From the NCBI GenBank assembly GCA_964348115.1, contig CAYGBY010000007.1:1-47186 (forward strand): a stretch of 47,186 nucleotides of DNA, written 5' to 3'. The stretch is from Azophilus sp964348115 (GTDB taxonomy: Bacteria; Pseudomonadota; Gammaproteobacteria; Pseudomonadales; Azotimanducaceae). Below the pieces are notes generated by a model. It had not been told where the DNA came from. It worked only from the letters and a program-made list of their open reading frames with translations, and did not search any database. Position numbers and translations under genes: made by a program. How positions within the stretch are numbered: the first letter of the stretch is position 1; each line of letters starts with the position of its first letter. This document shows positions 39,322 to 47,009 of the stretch, one piece after another.

Positions 39322-39558
39322 TCAGGCTTCGTCGGCGGGCCAGTCATCCCGGATTTCCCTCTCTCCTGCGATGGTCGCGTTTCGGAGCATTTCAGCCATG
39401 TCGGAGAGGGTCTTGCTAATCGCAAGCGCCGTTTCCGAGCTGAACCCGGAAGGTGTTGCATTCGGGGCGGCCGCCCCAAGGACGCCTGCCATTGCGCTAG
39501 CGATAACTATGCTGAGGTCGCGAGGGTCGGAAACGCCTCGCTGAGCATACCTCGGCAT
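39322..39558 (-). CDS. Small hypothetical protein
   Basis: A 78-residue frame with a helical centre (SETALAISKTLSDMAEMLRN) and an acidic C-terminus. No family recognised. It lies just outside the tRNA-bounded island, and I cannot identify a clear ribosome site. It may be a real small gene or a remnant. Confidence 0.35.
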   Translation of the reverse strand: MPRYAQRGVSDPRDLSIVIASAMAGVLGAAAPNATPSGFSSETALAISKTLSDMAEMLRNATIAGEREIRDDWPADEA

Positions 39559-39626
39559 TAGCCTAGCTTCCCAGCTTGGCGGAGTTTCCCCTCACACAAG
39601 CACTGGGTTCGTATTCCCGTAACCGA

Positions 39627-39668
39627 TTGATTTTATTGGTAGCTAGGGGGGGACTTGAACCCCCGACC
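39627..39668 (+). repeat. Partial tRNA-Met 3' end copy (att-like, left)
   Basis: A 42-bp sequence identical to 46,922-46,963. It copies the T-arm, acceptor strand and CCA of the tRNA-Met at the right end plus 10 bp of flank, but not the rest of the tRNA. This is the typical signature of a tRNA-integrated island boundary. Confidence 0.85.
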
Positions 39669-39912
39669 GTCCGGCGGGGCGGTGGACGAGCGCCTCGGCT
39701 TCAGCCACGCGATCCTCATGCAGTGCTTCCTGCCGCACCGGGCCCGCGCGGGGCGGGAGTACATCCAGAGCCACGGGCGGGTCTCGATCGTCGTGCGGGC
39801 CGGCCGCCGCGCGGACCCCGACCGGCCGGGACGCACGGTGCCGACAGCGGTCCCCTGGGGGTCGCGGGCGCGGCGCCGGGCTGCGGGACGGCCTGCGGGC
39901 CGAACCCCATGA
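39655..39912 (+). pseudogene. Possible plasmid RepA-type fragment
   Basis: The frame gives LGFSHAILMQCFLPHR, HGRVSIVVRAG and a VPWGSRAR-like segment. This resembles part of plasmid replication initiator RepA (the usual LPHR...NG-x-x-x-L-x-V...P-x-GS-x-AR order). It starts inside the duplicated tRNA end and breaks off after SRAR, where the expected LL-x-Y helix is replaced by unrelated residues. If correct, the island carries a piece of an integrated plasmid. Confidence 0.4.
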
Positions 39913-39964
39913 GCTTCGGGAGGCCTTCGCCACCGGGGAGTTCACGAAGCGCCAGGCGTACGCC

Positions 39965-40309
39965 TTGGATTGGGCCTTTTCGGGCATGCGGGTGATGTGG
40001 ATGTTTCCGGGCTTCATTGCGGGAGCCCGGCTCCCCATCTACGAAGTCGCCCGCTGCTTCTGGCAGGCGTTTGACGGCGCCAGCTACGGCACGGGGCCTT
40101 GGCTCAACCAATGGGCTGAAAACCCCGGCAGGCCACATCCAAGCGCTCCGGGCGGCGTTCGCTTGAATCGTCCTTGGGCAGAGGACAATGGAACCGACAT
40201 CTCCGGGAGGGAGTTCATGGCACTGCGCAAGGCCCGAAGGAACCAAGGCGAATCGCCCAAGGGCAACGCCCTGGAAGGAAGCGCCGACGGCATCCAAGCC
40301 CTCTCATGA
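39965..40309 (+). CDS. Hypothetical protein upstream of AbiEii-like gene
   Basis: A 114-residue frame, MDWAFSGMRVMWMFPGFIAG at the start and a basic C-terminus (GREFMALRKARRNQGES). It overlaps the next gene by 4 nt (ATGA). The overlap suggests a two-gene operon in which this could be the antitoxin partner. No homology is recognised, and the frame may continue in-frame further upstream, so the start is uncertain. Confidence 0.35.
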   Translation: MDWAFSGMRVMWMFPGFIAGARLPIYEVARCFWQAFDGASYGTGPWLNQWAENPGRPHPSAPGGVRLNRPWAEDNGTDISGREFMALRKARRNQGESPKGNALEGSADGIQALS

Positions 40310-40809
40310 GGGCCATGCGTGTTGAGGTCCCCGACCGCCTGAAGCACGACTTCCACGCCTTGGCTTCCACTTTCGGTGACTTGTTCCCGAGCGGCCAAGT
40401 CATTCTAGGGGGCGGCATGCTCCTGGAGTCCTCGTGGGACCACCGCGAGTCCACGGACATCGATTTGTTCATTTTGGACTCGGACATGGCCTACGCCCTG
40501 CAGGGCGGGCATCAAGTGCTCGATGAGCTTTTTGATCGTCTTGAAAAGGCGGAGTTGCACATAAAGGAAGACGAAACCCGCATTGGACGCCTAAGCTGCT
40601 TCATCAAAGGCGAATCCGAGGCCGGCGTTGAGTGGACGTTCGTTTCCACGCCAACCGAGGGCCCGGGTCAGGATGGCCCCATCTCCGTTGAAGGCACCGG
40701 CTCGATTTCCGCCCACTCCATGTCCTCGTCGAACCCGCCGGTGGGGGACCGCAGTCGTCCCCCTCCTCCCCCCGTTCCCACGGATCCCCTTCGCCGATCT
40801 CCAACTTGA
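40306..40809 (+). CDS. AbiEii-like nucleotidyltransferase, probably C-terminally broken
   Basis: A nucleotidyltransferase of the AbiEii/DUF1814 type (type IV toxin family). The GG-x-D-x-D motif is present as GGGMLLESSWDHRESTDIDL (about residues 35-54), with IDLFILDSD following. Around residues 145-148 the text reads VEGTGSISAHSM, where family members continue into a helical EILAKKL-like segment. Here the frame ends in a proline-rich tail instead, suggesting a frameshift near 40,720. A fragment in another frame (AEHSELAPRVISIGLVWHGG at about 40,808-40,867) may be the displaced remainder. Confidence 0.5.
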   Translation: MRAMRVEVPDRLKHDFHALASTFGDLFPSGQVILGGGMLLESSWDHRESTDIDLFILDSDMAYALQGGHQVLDELFDRLEKAELHIKEDETRIGRLSCFIKGESEAGVEWTFVSTPTEGPGQDGPISVEGTGSISAHSMSSSNPPVGDRSRPPPPPVPTDPLRRSPT

Positions 40810-41345
40810 TAGCTGAACATTCGGAGCTTGCGCCCCGTGTCATCAGCATTGGCTTGGTGTGGCATGGCGGCGCGATGGCCTTCGAAGTCCACGAAAACTG
40901 GGGGGGCGCACCGCAGGAGGACCGTGTTGCACAGCGCCGACTGCGCGTACTGTAACGAAGCCTGCGGCTCCAGCAATGTGCCGACTCCCCATGCGGCGCG
41001 TGACTCACAAGCCGCTGGCGTTGCTCAAGGGCGTGGTTGAGGCCTATCCGTCCGCCGCCATACCGGCGCGCCGGCGGCGCAGCCATGCGTTCCGCCGCAC
41101 GGACGGCTCAATGTGCGCAGCCGCGCGCAGAACCGCCTCGGCGTCGGCGGGCCGCCCCTCCGCGGTCGCTCCGCTCCCTCCGGAGGGTGGCGCAAAAGGG
41201 CGGATCCCAAATCGGGGAGCCGGGCAGTTCACTTGTTCCAAAACCGGACAAATCCATTTGTTGCCAACAACTGGACGGGGCTGCCACTGCCGGTTGCTCC
41301 CTCCCCCTATATAATGTCAAGGGCTTCCTTTGGAGAACAAGGCCC
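40810..41345. other. Degenerate stretch with promoter for the next operon
   Basis: A 536-bp gap without a convincing gene. It contains fragments in several frames, probably remnants of the preceding gene, and a perfect TATAAT at 41,310-41,315 with a GGAG ribosome site before the next ATG. No good -35 is visible at 17 bp. Confidence 0.4.
41310..41315 (+). promoter_or_regulatory. Candidate -10 box for the 41,346 operon
   Basis: TATAAT in a TATATAATG context, 30 bp before the ATG of the next gene, in an otherwise GC-rich setting. The -35 region is weak. Confidence 0.35.
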
Positions 41346-41627
41346 ATGGCAAGGCTGAGCGCACCCCCCAAACCGCTCGTCACGGACGCGGACCGCGCCC
41401 GGATGAGGGCGATTGGCGTGCAGATGGCCTGGGGCGCGCAGCAGTCCAAGGCTCCCCGCACGCTGGGTGAGGTGCTTGAGCGAATGGGCACGATCGCTCG
41501 GCACGCGGGCGTCGTGCGAGGCGGCAAGGACGATGGCGGAGTCAGCGCCGTCCGTGCCTACCTCCCGATCCACAAGGCGGCATTGGCGAAAAGGAAGCAG
41601 GACCGGAAGCGCAGCGGGGGCGGGTGA
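41346..41627 (+). CDS. Small protein, possible antitoxin partner
   Basis: A 93-residue basic protein (ARMRAIGVQMAWGAQQSKAP in the first half, KRKQDRKRSGGG at the end). No family recognised. Its stop overlaps the next ATG (TGATG), so translation is coupled to a nucleotidyltransferase. By position it could be an antitoxin or a DNA-binding regulator of it. The ATG is preceded by GGAGA. Confidence 0.5.
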   Translation: MARLSAPPKPLVTDADRARMRAIGVQMAWGAQQSKAPRTLGEVLERMGTIARHAGVVRGGKDDGGVSAVRAYLPIHKAALAKRKQDRKRSGGG

Positions 41628-42022
41628 TGGAGCCGCAGGCTGCGATGGATGGCTGGACGGAGTCCCTGCGGGGCGTGCAGGCCCTGTTCGCAAAAACGGG
41701 TCTGCGCTGGGCCGTGATGGGGGGACTGGCAGCGAACCACTATCGAAGCCAAACCCGCTTGTCCGACGATGTTGACATCCTTGTGTCCCTTTCCGAAATG
41801 GACATGGATGCCGTCGTGAACATGGCGGCGCGTCAAGGCTGGACCCTCGTGCGACGGCTGCCCGATGGGTGGTTCGTGCGCCTGCATCATGAGCGGCACG
41901 GCGTGATCGATGTTGTCGCTTCGGAGATGGAGTATCAGGAAACGGCATTGGGGCGGGCGCACCGTGCTTCTAATCGCCCATCCGAGCTAGTCCGGCGGGG
42001 GCAGGGACAGCGGCGGCTATAA
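41627..42022 (+). CDS. MNT/AbiEii-type nucleotidyltransferase, shortened
   Basis: A minimal nucleotidyltransferase-type protein of 131 residues. The signature GGLAANHYRSQTRLSDDVDI is visible at about residues 30-49 and the chain continues normally to DVVASEMEYQETAL. After that it ends in GRAHRASNRPSELVRR instead of the usual helical C-terminus, so it may be frameshifted near 41,960. Coupled to the preceding small gene. Related to the AbiEii-like gene 1.3 kb upstream. Confidence 0.6.
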   Translation: MEPQAAMDGWTESLRGVQALFAKTGLRWAVMGGLAANHYRSQTRLSDDVDILVSLSEMDMDAVVNMAARQGWTLVRRLPDGWFVRLHHERHGVIDVVASEMEYQETALGRAHRASNRPSELVRRGQGQRRL

Positions 42023-42180
42023 GCGGCGAAAGTCCAGAACGGCCTCGTTTGCCCGCTTACGGTGCTCCAGCGCTTCGGCCGCCGTTCGGCGCGGGCGTTG
42101 GGATCCGAAGCCGTCGGCTCAGCGGGCGACTCGCTCGGCCAATCCCAATCGGCGGGGTCGCCTCGTTCAGAATCTTGCAC
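42017..42180 (-). pseudogene. Possible frameshifted small gene
   Basis: AGGAGG precedes a GTG at 42,180 that opens MQDSERGDPADWDWP-type sequence. The natural-looking end (RRTAAEALEHRKRANEAVLD then FRRL and a stop at 42,017-42,019) lies in another frame, so one frameshift near 42,100 is needed. Family unknown. The remaining gap up to 42,361 holds only a short GGCAGGCGGG-type repeat. Confidence 0.3.
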
Positions 42181-42361
42181 CGGATAACCCTCCTCGTGAA
42201 GAGAGCCACCCAACGCGACTCTTACTTATATGGTAGGTGGGCTTCCGGCACCGCTTACGCAGACCGCGGCCAGGCGGTGAAACAAAATACCCAATAGTGT
42301 TTCATGCGCACGGGGGCCTCCGGCAGGCGGGGCGGCAGGCGGGACGGCAGGGTGGTCCGGG

Positions 42362-42772
42362 TCAGCTCTGGCTGTTAGATGAGGTTTGCCAGCCGAGTTC
42401 AAGCGTTCCGAGCATGAAATACAGGAAATCGCGGTCACCGGCGGTGGCCGTTTCGGCGGCCTTGCGGACCGCGGCGCGGAAGTCCGCAAGCCAGCAGCTC
42501 GCCAGGACCGAACAGTGGCAGTTTAGGGCAGGACCGAACAAGTCCGGCGTGGGATGGTCGGACATGTCGTCGGTGAAGGAGTGACTCCAGCAACAGGCGG
42601 CCTGTTCGTATAGGCCGGTCATGGTCGTGCGGTATTGGTCGCGGTGAGCCGCAGCCTCCTGGTGATAGTTCTCGTCGTCCTCCCCCGACTCGAAGATCGC
42701 CTGGTCGTCGATCATCACCAGCAGGCCCGCCCGTAGCAGCGGCGTTTGCCCTTGTTGTTCGTCTGTGCTCAT
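42362..42772 (-). CDS. Hypothetical protein of decayed cassette
   Basis: A 136-residue acidic protein with several cysteines (AACCWSHSF, ALNCHCSVLASCW). The start overlaps the stop of the upstream small gene by an ATGA. No family recognised; the cysteine spacing could bind a metal. It belongs to a run of small minus-strand genes of phage or plasmid style (42.4-43.5 kb). Confidence 0.55.
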   Translation of the reverse strand: MSTDEQQGQTPLLRAGLLVMIDDQAIFESGEDDENYHQEAAAHRDQYRTTMTGLYEQAACCWSHSFTDDMSDHPTPDLFGPALNCHCSVLASCWLADFRAAVRKAAETATAGDRDFLYFMLGTLELGWQTSSNSQS

Positions 42773-42990
42773 TGGTCCAGCTCACGGGTAAGCTCTTGAA
42801 GCGCGGCGATGTCACGCTGCACGATGGCCCGTGCGCATTCGAGGCAGTAGTGGTCTCAACTCCGGCCGGTGCGCACCTTGAGGCGAGTGTCGCCGCGCTC
42901 GATGCGGTGCCGGACGTTGCCCTGGCAGTTGTGGGCGCGCTGGGCCACATCCACGGTGGTGCCAGTGATAAGCGATCTAATTCGCGGCAC
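42771..42990 (-). pseudogene. Small cassette gene with internal TGA
   Basis: From the GTG at 42,990 the frame reads MPRIRSLITGTTVDVAQRAH, then KVRTGRS, a TGA at 42,854-42,856, then DHYCLECARAIVQRDIAALQ to the stop. The C-x-x-C pair after the TGA and the smooth continuation suggest that TGA replaced TGG (Trp). It overlaps the upstream gene by 14 nt and the downstream ATG by 3 nt. Probably a broken zinc-ribbon-like small gene. Confidence 0.5.
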
Positions 42991-43255
42991 CGAAGACCTC
43001 CTGCACGGCGCGGTCAACGATGCCCGCGAAATCCTGCTCGATCTGATCCAGCTCGGGCCGGGTGAACTCGTGGCGCTCGCGCGACTGGCGGCCCATGGCG
43101 GCATTCACCTGCCGGTCAATGGCGGCCTTGAGGACGACGAAATTGGTCCGGCCAAGACGTTGCCGGTCGAGACCCCGGCCTTCCGGGTTGACGCCGCGCT
43201 CCCCGAGAATGCGCCCGGCCTCGGTGCGGACTCGCATATCGAAGCCACCGCGCAT
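42977..43255 (-). CDS. Hypothetical cassette protein
   Basis: A 92-residue protein with a helical C-terminal half (RTNFVVLKAAIDRQVNAAMG, then TRPELDQIEQDFAGIVDRAV). No family recognised. Its ATG is 3 nt past the stop of the preceding gene. Small, overlapping genes of this kind are typical of phage or plasmid DNA. Confidence 0.5.
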   Translation of the reverse strand: MRGGFDMRVRTEAGRILGERGVNPEGRGLDRQRLGRTNFVVLKAAIDRQVNAAMGRQSRERHEFTRPELDQIEQDFAGIVDRAVQEVFGAAN

Positions 43256-43258
43256 GGC

Positions 43259-43483
43259 CTAGCGCTGCCGGGCGCGCGTCACGGGAACGGGCGCTAGCTC
43301 GTCGTAAGCCTGCCTCACCTAGTCCGACGTGTAGCCCCTCTCCTAAAGGATCCTGAGAGCGGCCAAGGCGTCCGGGTCTTCCGCGATGAGCGGGATCTCC
43401 TCAAGCTGAATGGCGGTCTGGCTGCGCTCGTCGAAGCGCTTGCCGTCACCGAAGTCGTGGGGCTCGGGCTCCACTTCGTTCTG
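43259..43483 (-). pseudogene. Small cassette gene with two internal TAG codons
   Basis: From the ATG at 43,483 the frame reads MQNEVEPEPHDFGDGKRFDE, then LRIL, a TAG (43,343-43,345), ERGYTSD, a second TAG (43,319-43,321), then VRQAYDELAPVPVTRARQR and a stop at 43,259-43,261. Both internal stops sit where a glutamine (CAG) would be natural. Decay by C-to-T change is the simplest reading; stop-codon recoding is less likely because neighbouring genes end in TAG. Confidence 0.5.
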
Positions 43484-43496
43484 CATGGCCCTTAGC

Positions 43497-44285
43497 CTAT
43501 TCGCGATAGTCCCGAACCGCATCTCCATCTAGATCGGTAGCGGGCACAAGACGGTAATGACGCTCTTCGGCGACCTTCACCTCTTCCTCTTGAAGCGCCA
43601 GCTCGAAGAGCGCGACAATGCCCTCCTCCATGAACTGGGCAGCAATGGCACGGCATTGCATCCTAGGGAACTTCTGCTCGACAAACTTTATGTCCTGCGT
43701 GGTCTGCACAATACCTATCTGGTCCTTGCCGCCCTTGGCCTGGACGGGAATGACGTAGTGACAACCGCGCTTGTCGAGGCCGATATAAAGCTCGTCGATC
43801 TCGATCTGGCCGATGCCTTTAACGGTTGTTCTGAGGTGGTTTTGCAAGCTGTAGGTCGTTAAGCCTAAAAACGTGTCGATCAGGCGGTTATAGCGAACGA
43901 TGGCGAGAAGGGCCTGCTCATCATCGAGGGCATAGGCCCGGATCAGCTCCGGTGTGGCGTCCGGTATACTTATCTTCACAAGATCGTCGCGGGGCAGAAT
44001 GCGCGTCTCTTTGACGAGCTTAAAGCGATAGACGCCTTTTCCGGCTCCGACGATGATCCATTCCAGCCCCTCTGGCTGTGTCTCAAGGATGCTGTCGGGA
44101 AGAACATTTCTGTAGCGAAAGGAATAAGGCACGTCGCCTATATTCTTGACAGGCGGAAAGCCAAGGGCGGCAGCTCCTTCTTCCAACTCTTCGCGCAAGA
44201 ACTGAAACCCCGTTGCACCTTCTTGGTAATGCGTGAAGAAAATGCGCTCGATCAAAGCTCGGTAGCGGTTCAGCTTTTTAGGCAT
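43497..44285 (-). CDS. Type II restriction endonuclease partner (PD-(D/E)XK type)
   Basis: A 262-residue protein from the ATG at 44,285, which overlaps the methyltransferase stop by 8 nt. The longer open frame upstream lies antisense to nothing but inside the methyltransferase gene, and only the part after MPKKLNRYRALIERIFFTHY looks natural. A candidate active site is IEIDELYIGLDKRG (161-174) and VIPVQAKGGKDQ (178-189), giving D/E...QxK as in the PD-(D/E)XK fold. Pairing with a C5-methyltransferase supports a restriction enzyme. The recognition sequence cannot be deduced. Confidence 0.75.
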   Translation of the reverse strand: MPKKLNRYRALIERIFFTHYQEGATGFQFLREELEEGAAALGFPPVKNIGDVPYSFRYRNVLPDSILETQPEGLEWIIVGAGKGVYRFKLVKETRILPRDDLVKISIPDATPELIRAYALDDEQALLAIVRYNRLIDTFLGLTTYSLQNHLRTTVKGIGQIEIDELYIGLDKRGCHYVIPVQAKGGKDQIGIVQTTQDIKFVEQKFPRMQCRAIAAQFMEEGIVALFELALQEEEVKVAEERHYRLVPATDLDGDAVRDYRE

Positions 44286-45657
44286 TAGCCACCTGTGCGG
44301 CGAGACGTTCTTGCTCGATGTCGATCTGCTTGCGCTTCTTCGCCCCGCTCTTGCGATCACGCCTCCTGGAAGGCGGTTCGACGCCGAAATGGGCGGCGGC
44401 TTGGGAGATATCGAGCCCGAGCAAGTCAGGGTTGCCGAGCGCGAGAACCTGTTCGGGCGGGCTGACAGTAACGCCAAGCGCATCGCGCACGGCACCGGCG
44501 ACCACCCGAGCGAGCGGGGGCGGCACAGCGTTGCCGATCTGGCGCGCGCCATGCCATTTCGTGACGTTGAAGCGGAACCAGTCCGGGAAGCCGTGCAGGC
44601 GAGCCATTTCCCGGACGGTGACACAGCGAGCGCGAGAATAGTGGATCGGGCGGGGGCTGGTGAAAGCTCCTCTTGCCCCGTCTGTACCTGCACGCAGCGT
44701 ATTCGAGACGCCATCCGCTGGAAGCTTGAAAAAGCGGCTGATCGGCTCGGTGGTACCGGGCCCAGTCTCGGAGAAGCGGCGGCGAGAGATGTCCGTGTGT
44801 TTGGTGCGCGCACTCGAAGTGAGGATCGCGGGATTCCAGTCGCGGACATAACCGAAATGCCAAGCATCGTTGGTCATGCAGCGGAGTTGTGCGGCATAAG
44901 GCGAGGGCTTGCCGAAGGAGGTAGTGTGCACTTCGTCGGACCCCATGAGCGTGGCGAAACGTTCCGCGTCGGGGAGGTCCCCAATCGCCTGCTCGCAAGT
45001 CGGGCCGAAAGGTAACCCGTCGATATGCTGGCGGTTGTCCGCAGCGTTGGTCAAAGCGGCGGGATAGGCTGGAAGCTTTTCGCCTTTGCGCGCACCGAGA
45101 AGGACCAGACGTTCCCGAAATTGCGGCGTACCATAGTGAGCCGTGTTCAAAACTTTCCATGGTAAGCAGATGTTGTATCCGGCCTTATCGAAGGCCTCGA
45201 CAAGTTCATGGAGGAACGTTTTGTGCTTACCGACCGTGAGTCCTTTGACGTTCTCGAAAACAAAAGTCTTGGGGTTCAAGTCGGTGACAATTCGCACGAA
45301 CTCAAGGACAAGGCTGTTGCGCGGGTCTTGGAGAGCGCGATGACCGATGAGCGAAAAGCCCTGGCAGGGCGCACCGCCGAACACGCAATCAACCTCGCGG
45401 TCGCCGATGTCTGTGGCCTCTCGAATAGTGCTAGCGGTAACTCCTTCCACGGAATGTGGAATGACCGCCGCATATGGAAAATTAAATTTGTGAACAGCAC
45501 AATGTACGGGGTCGTTTTCTACGGATGCAGCGATATCAAACCCGGCTTGCTCGAACCCAAGACTTAGCCCCCCTGCTCCGGCAAATAGATCAATACCTAT
45601 TGGGCGCACGTTTCTATTTCCTTTTCTTGCATCCGTGATGGTGCCAGAAGCAGTCAT
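44278..45657 (-). CDS. DNA (cytosine-5) methyltransferase
   Basis: Transfers methyl to C5 of cytosine within a specific site and protects DNA from the partner nuclease. Motif I is DLFAGAGGLSLGFEQAGF (23-40), the catalytic PCQ lies in GGAPCQGFS (94-102, Cys98), ENV of motif VI is at 135-137, QFRERLVLLG (motif VIII) at 179-188 and GNAVPPPLARVV (motif X) near residue 370. A target-recognition region of about 120 residues lies between VIII and X. Its 459 residues are normal. A basic C-terminal tail follows motif X. The ATG lies inside the out-of-frame vsr coding region. The 3' end overlaps the restriction gene. Confidence 0.95.
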   Translation of the reverse strand: MTASGTITDARKGNRNVRPIGIDLFAGAGGLSLGFEQAGFDIAASVENDPVHCAVHKFNFPYAAVIPHSVEGVTASTIREATDIGDREVDCVFGGAPCQGFSLIGHRALQDPRNSLVLEFVRIVTDLNPKTFVFENVKGLTVGKHKTFLHELVEAFDKAGYNICLPWKVLNTAHYGTPQFRERLVLLGARKGEKLPAYPAALTNAADNRQHIDGLPFGPTCEQAIGDLPDAERFATLMGSDEVHTTSFGKPSPYAAQLRCMTNDAWHFGYVRDWNPAILTSSARTKHTDISRRRFSETGPGTTEPISRFFKLPADGVSNTLRAGTDGARGAFTSPRPIHYSRARCVTVREMARLHGFPDWFRFNVTKWHGARQIGNAVPPPLARVVAGAVRDALGVTVSPPEQVLALGNPDLLGLDISQAAAHFGVEPPSRRRDRKSGAKKRKQIDIEQERLAAQVANA

Positions 45658-45847
45658 GCACGAATATTGCTTTTCGGCGTCTGGGAAAAACGATATCTGG
45701 CTCTCCTGGCAGTGATTTGTAATGGACGCGATAGCGGTATCCCATGCTGAAAAGCATCCGCCGGACGAGCATTTCCAGTTCAGTGTTCTTGCTCTTGACG
45801 GATTTCATTATCTGACTTCTTTGCTGTGGCGTGCTGGTACCGGCCAT
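45614..45847 (-). pseudogene. vsr: Truncated Vsr mismatch endonuclease
   Basis: Vsr nicks T:G mismatches that arise when 5-methylcytosine deaminates. Residues 1-73 follow the family well: TPQQRSQIMKSVKSKNTELE, the GEPDIVF segment with the metal-binding aspartate, and FVHDCFWHHHGC. The protein then stops at KKRK, about 77 residues in total, so the second half of the domain (conserved WEC-type end) is missing. The methyltransferase ATG lies inside this 3' end. It is either inactive or, less likely, completed by a separate piece. Confidence 0.75.
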
Positions 45848-45873
45848 GCTTGTATTTTCAACTTGGAAAACGG

Positions 45874-46065
45874 CTACTTGGTGTTGTTTGCGTAGGTAAG
45901 AGGTAGGGGAAGCTGCAAGTCGCGGCCCCGATAGCGGTGTAGAAACTCGGCAATGGCGCGGCGGCCAAGCCAAGCCTTCGAGATTCCTGTCTTTTCCGCC
46001 AAGGCCGCGAGTTCGCGGTGTTCTTGTGGCGACAGGTTGACCGACAAGCGATGTTTTGAAGCCAT
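45874..46065 (-). CDS. Ribbon-helix-helix (CopG-like) DNA-binding protein
   Basis: About 63 residues from the ATG at 46,065: strand RLSVNLS, then two helices (PQEHRELAALAEKTGISKAW and LGRRAIAEFLHRYRG). This is a typical ribbon-helix-helix fold. It is upstream of vsr' and the methyltransferase on the same strand (26 nt to vsr'), so it could repress or time expression of the restriction-modification genes. An antitoxin role is an alternative, but no toxin is adjacent. Confidence 0.65.
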   Translation of the reverse strand: MASKHRLSVNLSPQEHRELAALAEKTGISKAWLGRRAIAEFLHRYRGRDLQLPLPLTYANNTK

Positions 46066-46131
46066 GTCCAGATACGGCCACGATGTTCCGAAACGCCGCA
46101 TGGTGCAGCACTTAGGTGCACTATCTCAAGA

Positions 46132-46610
46132 ATGGTTCGAGGTGTCAAATTCTTGGTTTTAAGAGCGCTGCTGGCCGCCGGTGCCTGCGGTACGGCGGCA
46201 GGCGAGGTCCAGGTGACCGACGGCGACACGCCGGAAGTCGGCAGGGGCACGATTCGCCTATGGCGTATCGACGCATCGGAGGGCGGGCAAGAGTGCGACC
46301 GGGCCGGAATGTCGTATGACTGTGCCGCTGAGAGGCGCGGGCCGCCCTGTCTCGGCTGGTGGAAGGCCGGGCAGTGCAATGCGAGGCCCGCGATGAGGAC
46401 CGATTTGGCCGGACGGGCGCCCGGTGCTTCACTGGCAGCGTCTATGTAGGCGGCGAGCTGGTGCGGCAGGGCTGGTGCTTGATTACGAGCGCTACAGCAA
46501 GGGCCACTACGCGAGAGACCAGGGGGGAAGCGAAGGCTAAAGGCCGCGGCCTGTGGTCAGGAAAGTTTGGGCCGCCACGGGAATGGCGGCAGCGCTCTTC
46601 AAAGCCCTGA
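46132..46610 (+). pseudogene. Secreted SNase-like nuclease, frameshifted
   Basis: A thermonuclease-family protein with a signal-like start (FLVLRALLAAGACGTAAG) and VTDGDTPE plus IRLWRIDASEGGQECDRAG. Natural continuation needs frame changes. ALSRLVEGRAVQCEARDEDR and FGRTGARCF lie in a second frame from about 46,350. LDYERYSKGHYARDQ lies in a third, near 46,470-46,525, before the sequence returns for EAKAKGRGLWSGKF. At least three frameshifts are needed, so the gene is dead. Confidence 0.7.
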
Positions 46611-46683
46611 CAGCCTTTCCACCTGTATTCGGGGATGGCGGGTTATGCACAGGCGGTGCCCGGTAACTACGGGAAGGCTATCG

Positions 46684-46823
46684 CCACGAATCCCCCCTTC
46701 GGAGAATGGCCATCCGTGTTCGGCGACCCGAAGATGACCACGGCCTTGCCCGACCGTCCCACCCATCACCGCGACATCATCGAGACCGACAACAAGAGCT
46801 GGCACCTCACCCACCGTTCCTGA
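46684..46823 (+). pseudogene. IstB-like (IS21) C-terminal remnant
   Basis: The frame gives FGEWPSVFGDPKMTTALPDR followed by THHRDIIET and a serine/tryptophan-rich end, matching the C-terminus of IstB helper ATPases of IS21 elements. The N-terminal ATPase part is absent and no IstA is present. It abuts the tRNA-Met end of the island. Confidence 0.7.
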
Positions 46824-46921
46824 TTCCGGTGCCGCTCAAACGCCGAATCGACGGCGGTCGCCGACCAAACCCCGCGCGCCTTCGCGTCGCTTTTCGGGCG
46901 CTTGTGAAATGATGTAAGTCT

Positions 46922-46963
46922 TTGATTTTATTGGTAGCTAGGGGGGGACTTGAACCCCCGACC
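46922..46963 (+). repeat. att-like direct repeat within tRNA-Met 3' end (right)
   Basis: The right copy of the 42-bp repeat also found at 39,627-39,668. It covers the last part of the tRNA (T-arm, acceptor, CCA) and 10 bp beyond. Together the copies bracket 7.3 kb of accessory DNA. Confidence 0.85.
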
Positions 46964-47009
46964 TCAGGATTATGAATCCTGCGCTCTAAACCTGCTGAGC
47001 TACCTAGCC
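46932..47009 (-). tRNA. tRNA-Met (CAT), elongator type
   Basis: A 78-nt cloverleaf on the minus strand starts GGCTAGGTAGCTCAGC and ends with an encoded CCA. The anticodon stem CAGGA/TCCTG encloses the loop TTCATAA, so the anticodon is CAT. The D-arm GTAGCTCAG and general layout resemble elongator tRNA-Met. Position 1-72 is a G-U pair. It is the integration target for the adjacent island. Confidence 0.9.

Noticed and set aside
42771..43483. Stop-codon reassignment (TAG as Gln)
   Set aside because: Neighbouring genes such as 42,977-43,255 end with TAG at a natural place, and a TGA is also involved; decay explains it better.
44286..44867. N-terminal extension of the restriction enzyme frame
   Set aside because: It lies wholly within the methyltransferase gene in another frame; a natural start at 44,285 overlaps the methyltransferase stop.
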